From positions 496,001 through 560,000 of the forward strand of contig JABFRQ010000005.1 of assembly GCA_013141075.1 (NCBI GenBank): a stretch of DNA of 64,000 nucleotides, given 5' to 3'. The number at the start of each line of letters is the position of its first letter. Within the stretch, counting starts at the first letter, position 1. Shown here piece after piece: positions 61,304 to 64,000 of this stretch. Position numbers and translations under genes: made by a program. The notes beneath the pieces are model-generated. The model did not search any database. It was not told where the DNA came from and worked only from the letters and a program-made list of their open reading frames with translations. Origin of the DNA: Methylotenera sp. Lineage in GTDB: Bacteria; Pseudomonadota; Gammaproteobacteria; Burkholderiales; Methylophilaceae.

Positions 61304-62563
61304 TTAACCACGACGCATACTGTCAAAAAAGTCAGCATTGTTTTTTGTGGCTTTAATTTTGTCTAGCAAGAACTCCATTGCCTCAATGTCATCCATTGGG
61401 TAGAGCAATTTACGTAGCACCCATATTTTCTGAAGCACGTCTTTTTCAATCAATAATTCTTCGCGACGCGTGCCAGATTTATTCACATTGATAGCTGGAT
61501 ATTGACGTTTTTCTGCCATTTTACGGTCAAGGTGAATTTCCATATTGCCCGTACCTTTAAATTCCTCATAGATTACGTCATCCATGCGCGAGCCAGTATC
61601 TACAAGGGCGGTGGCGATAATGGTGAGCGAACCACCTTCTTCAATATTACGCGCGGCACCAAAAAAGCGTTTAGGGCGTTGCAGGGCGTTTGCATCTACG
61701 CCGCCAGTTAATACCTTGCCTGATGATGGAATCACAGTGTTGTAAGCGCGCGCTAAACGGGTAATTGAATCTAGCAAAATCACCACATCTTTTTTATGTT
61801 CTACCAAGCGTTTTGCTTTTTCAAGTACCATTTCAGCTACTTGTACGTGGCGCGTAGCGGGTTCATCAAACGTTGAAGCAACAACTTCACCTTTCACAGA
61901 GCGGGTCATTTCTGTCACTTCTTCTGGGCGCTCATCAATCAGCAACACAATTAAAATTACATCAGGATGGTTGGCAGTAATAGCGTGCGCAATATTTTGC
62001 ATCATCACAGTTTTACCACTTTTTGGGCTGGCGACTAACAGGCCACGCTGACCGCGACCAATAGGTGCAATCATATCAATCACGCGGCTGGTGATATTTT
62101 CTACACCTTTAATATCGCGCTCTAAAGTGAGTGGAATAGTAGGGAAAAGCGGCGTTAAGTTTTCAAATAATATTTTATGTTTAGTGTTTTCAGGGGCATC
62201 GCCATTCACAACATCTACTTTGACTAGTGCAAAATAACGCTCGCCATCTTTTGGAATGCGGATTTCGCCCTGAATGCTGTCGCCCGTGTGCAGATTAAAT
62301 CTACGGATTTGCGAAGGTGAAACGTAAATATCATCTGGACCAGCTAAATAAGATGAATCTGGTGAGCGTAAAAAGCCGAAACCATCTTGTAATACTTCAA
62401 GTGTGCCGTCACCAAAAATGCTATCACCTTTTTTTGCTTTATGTTTCAAAATGGCAAAAATCAAATCTTGCTTGCGCATGCGGCTAGCATTTTCGATTTC
62501 GTCGGCAATTGCCATATCAACTAGCTCGGTAACGGGTAGGTGCTTAAGGTCAGATAAGTGCAT
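61304..62563 (-). CDS. rho: Transcription termination factor Rho
   Basis: The 419-residue RNA-dependent ATPase has an N-terminal helix domain ([20 protein letters not shown]), an RNA-binding cold-shock-like domain ([20 protein letters not shown]), Walker A ([12 protein letters not shown]), the Walker B region ([16 protein letters not shown]) and the Q/R loops ([12 protein letters not shown]). The length is standard. It lies after trxA on the same strand, separated by a long inverted repeat. Confidence 0.97.
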   Translation of the reverse strand: MHLSDLKHLPVTELVDMAIADEIENASRMRKQDLIFAILKHKAKKGDSIFGDGTLEVLQDGFGFLRSPDSSYLAGPDDIYVSPSQIRRFNLHTGDSIQGEIRIPKDGERYFALVKVDVVNGDAPENTKHKILFENLTPLFPTIPLTLERDIKGVENITSRVIDMIAPIGRGQRGLLVASPKSGKTVMMQNIAHAITANHPDVILIVLLIDERPEEVTEMTRSVKGEVVASTFDEPATRHVQVAEMVLEKAKRLVEHKKDVVILLDSITRLARAYNTVIPSSGKVLTGGVDANALQRPKRFFGAARNIEEGGSLTIIATALVDTGSRMDDVIYEEFKGTGNMEIHLDRKMAEKRQYPAINVNKSGTRREELLIEKDVLQKIWVLRKLLYPMDDIEAMEFLLDKIKATKNNADFFDSMRRG

Positions 62564-62637
62564 GGAGGCTCACTAAAACAAGAGTTTGTGGGGTGGTTTG
62601 AAAATTACGGGTTTTATAGTAAAGGATGGGTGTTGCA

Positions 62638-62686
62638 AATACTTGGTTTAAATTTGATTTAAACTGTTTAATTTAAACCAAGTATT
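62638..62686. repeat. 17-bp perfect AT-rich inverted repeat between trxA and rho
   Basis: AATACTTGGTTTAAATT (62638-62654) pairs perfectly with AATTTAAACCAAGTATT (62670-62686). The 15-base loop contains another GATTTAAAC. It has no clear T run on either side, so it may be a protein-binding site or an mRNA hairpin rather than a simple terminator. Confidence 0.7.
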
Positions 62687-62713
62687 GTAAATATTTCGTA
62701 CAGCGTAAAGCGT

Positions 62714-63040
62714 TTAGATGTTGCTGTCAATAAAGGCGGTTAATTGAGACTTTGATAATGCGCCAACTTTGGTCGCTTCAACATTACCATTTTTAAATAA
62801 CATTAAAGTTGGAATGCCGCGAATACCGTATTTTGGCGGTGTAAGTTGGTTGTCATCAATATTAAGCTTGCCCACTTTTAGGCGGCCAGCATATTCCTTT
62901 GAAATTTCATCTAAAATCGGTGCAATCATTTTGCATGGGCCGCACCATTCTGCCCAGTAATCAACTAAAACAGGCAGTTGCGATTGTAGAACATCTTGTT
63001 CAAAACTCGCGTCGTTTAAGTGGGTGATATGCTCGCTCAT
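62714..63040 (-). CDS. trxA: Thioredoxin
   Basis: The 108-residue protein has the active site [13 protein letters not shown] and the cis-Pro strand [11 protein letters not shown], with the usual length. It reduces disulfides in the cytoplasm and is a likely donor to the Bcp peroxiredoxin at 46605. Order trxA-rho is common in proteobacteria. Confidence 0.97.
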   Translation of the reverse strand: MSEHITHLNDASFEQDVLQSQLPVLVDYWAEWCGPCKMIAPILDEISKEYAGRLKVGKLNIDDNQLTPPKYGIRGIPTLMLFKNGNVEATKVGALSKSQLTAFIDSNI

Positions 63041-63163
63041 GAAAAACCTCTTTAAAATAATACTTTGATGTAAATGTGTATCGTAACGAAAAAAACAGCT
63101 TTAGTGAAGCGTCTTCTGCTTTAAATTATACAATGACGTTTAGACTATGTTAATAAATTGCGC

Positions 63164-64000
63164 CTAACTAATCACGCTATATTGTATACGCTCAAATAAA
63201 TGTGAGCGCTCTACAAGTTTTGTGAGCATAATTAAATGCGTATTGCCGTTATATGTAACTGAAATTTGACGTGCTGGCTCATAAGTGCCAACGCGCGCAA
63301 CAATGGTTGCCAGTTGTTTTACAGCCACAATTTCTGGTAATAACAAGGCCATTTCATCATATTGACTATTGCCAATGCGCACCATAGCGCTTTGTACGCG
63401 AGATGCTATGATTTGTACGCCAATGTCTAAGCGGTCTTTACTGCCACAACTGGCCCAGCGCACCAAGCCGAGTGACCAATTTTTCTCATCTTTAGCTTTA
63501 AAGCTGATTAAGCCGCCGATGCGAATATTTTTTTCTGCGGTTGGATGGCGACGCACAGACATGCCTACCGCGCTGATGTTGATGATATGCCAGCGTGAAG
63601 GGTGAATAGCAGGTTGCGCATTTTCTTGCGTAGTAGCGTTGGCTGACTTTAAGTTTTCTACATTATTAGATGTATTGTTATTAGTCACTTGATAGATAGC
63701 AGGCAACCCTGAAACTAATTCAATATCACCGTTTGTTTGTGTACGATTAAAAATGCGTTTTTGCGTAAGTCCCCAATGTTTGATGAGGTAAGTAAGTAAA
63801 TCAATATACTCATCAATATTCGCATTTGCAGGAATACCGCCGTTTTTTGGTAATTGATTACTTTGTAAGGTGTTTAAATCTTGATGAATGCCAATCACTA
63901 AATCTAATGTTTGCAGTAAAATATCTACATCTGGGTTGGGCGCATCTTTTTGTTTGCTGTATGGAATAGGCGGCTTGTTGGATGTTAAATTGACTATAAA
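63164..64000 (-). CDS. PilZ-like domain protein, N-terminus beyond the window
   Basis: The frame is open to the right edge; the GTG at 63898 is not a likely start because in-frame sequence continues (NPDVDILLQTLDLVIGIHQD). At least 278 residues are coded. A central stretch, RWHIINISAVGMSVRRHP with GLISFKAKDEKNWSLGLVRW and LDIGVQIIA, has the pattern of a PilZ domain (N.S..G, G.V.W, G..I), which binds c-di-GMP. The classical RxxxR is not clear in the visible part. It may answer the c-di-GMP set by the RpfG phosphodiesterase (inference). Confidence 0.7.
   Translation of the reverse strand, partial: FIVNLTSNKPPIPYSKQKDAPNPDVDILLQTLDLVIGIHQDLNTLQSNQLPKNGGIPANANIDEYIDLLTYLIKHWGLTQKRIFNRTQTNGDIELVSGLPAIYQVTNNNTSNNVENLKSANATTQENAQPAIHPSRWHIINISAVGMSVRRHPTAEKNIRIGGLISFKAKDEKNWSLGLVRWASCGSKDRLDIGVQIIASRVQSAMVRIGNSQYDEMALLLPEIVAVKQLATIVARVGTYEPARQISVTYNGNTHLIMLTKLVERSHLFERIQYSVIS

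Noticed and set aside
1-64000. CRISPR arrays, rRNA genes or prophage
   Set aside because: No regularly spaced direct repeats, rRNA sequence or phage structural genes were seen; the repeats found are hairpin-type or IS21 terminal repeats.

Overview
The window looks like chromosome of an obligate or restricted methylotroph of the Betaproteobacteria, most likely family Methylophilaceae (Methylotenera/Methylophilus-like). The support is gene content: a XoxF-type lanthanide methanol dehydrogenase operon, a second and more divergent PQQ alcohol dehydrogenase of lanthanide type, mxa accessory genes, NAD-linked formate dehydrogenase beside molybdenum-cofactor genes, and Rho, L31 and LplT proteins of proteobacterial type. 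Base composition is moderately AT-rich. No database search was possible, so the taxonomic call is inference.

Layout. Bases 1-7.7 kb: the end of a sensor kinase, a LuxR/FixJ-type response regulator, a Sel1-repeat protein, then mxaR-S-A-C-K-L. Bases 7.9-14.7 kb: a secreted repeat protein resembling an autotransporter passenger and two TonB-dependent receptors. Bases 14.8-16.4 kb: a second kinase/regulator pair. Bases 16.7-26 kb: a divergent PQQ dehydrogenase with Asp-Tyr-Asp at the active site, a MoxJ-like protein fused to ankyrin repeats, a lipoprotein cytochrome c, two YVTN beta-propellers, two MxaD-like proteins and a YHS-like protein. This block ends in an IS21 remnant and the 3' half of a tRNA-Met gene, the usual scar of an island inserted in a tRNA. 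Bases 26.6-33 kb: a FadL porin and a complete DSF system (rpfF, rpfC, a single receiver, rpfG). Bases 33.5-37.5 kb: mixed genes. Bases 37.7-42.4 kb: xoxF, xoxJ and two xoxG-like cytochromes. Bases 42.5-50 kb: NDH-2, LplT, PIN-PhoH, Bcp, an orphan sensor kinase. Bases 48.7-58 kb: moeA, mobA, moaA facing fdsGBA-fdsC-fdsD. Bases 58-64 kb: a TSUP permease, an ArnT-like protein, rpmE2, rho, trxA and a partial PilZ-like gene.

How the genes work together: periplasmic methanol (or another alcohol) is oxidised by two PQQ enzymes that pass electrons to dedicated cytochromes; formate is then oxidised in the cytoplasm by the Mo/FeS enzyme Fds, giving NADH for NDH-2. Mo-cofactor genes lie beside their main client.

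Main new observation: promoters across the 1.6-25 kb block share a 13-bp dyad (RGGA-N5-TCCY). It often occurs as copies 22-23 bp apart, and the proximal copy is centred 30-31 bp before a recognisable -10 box. This defines a regulon joining mxaR, the secreted repeat protein/TonB pair, the divergent PQQ dehydrogenase, the lipoprotein cytochrome and a beta-propeller. The classical xoxF operon lacks it. A caution: five genes carry an apparent one-base deletion (mxaR, the MoxJ-ankyrin gene, one beta-propeller, the YHS-like gene, and the YihY-cNMP gene). Because one of these is outside the methanol block, sequencing error is at least as likely as gene decay.
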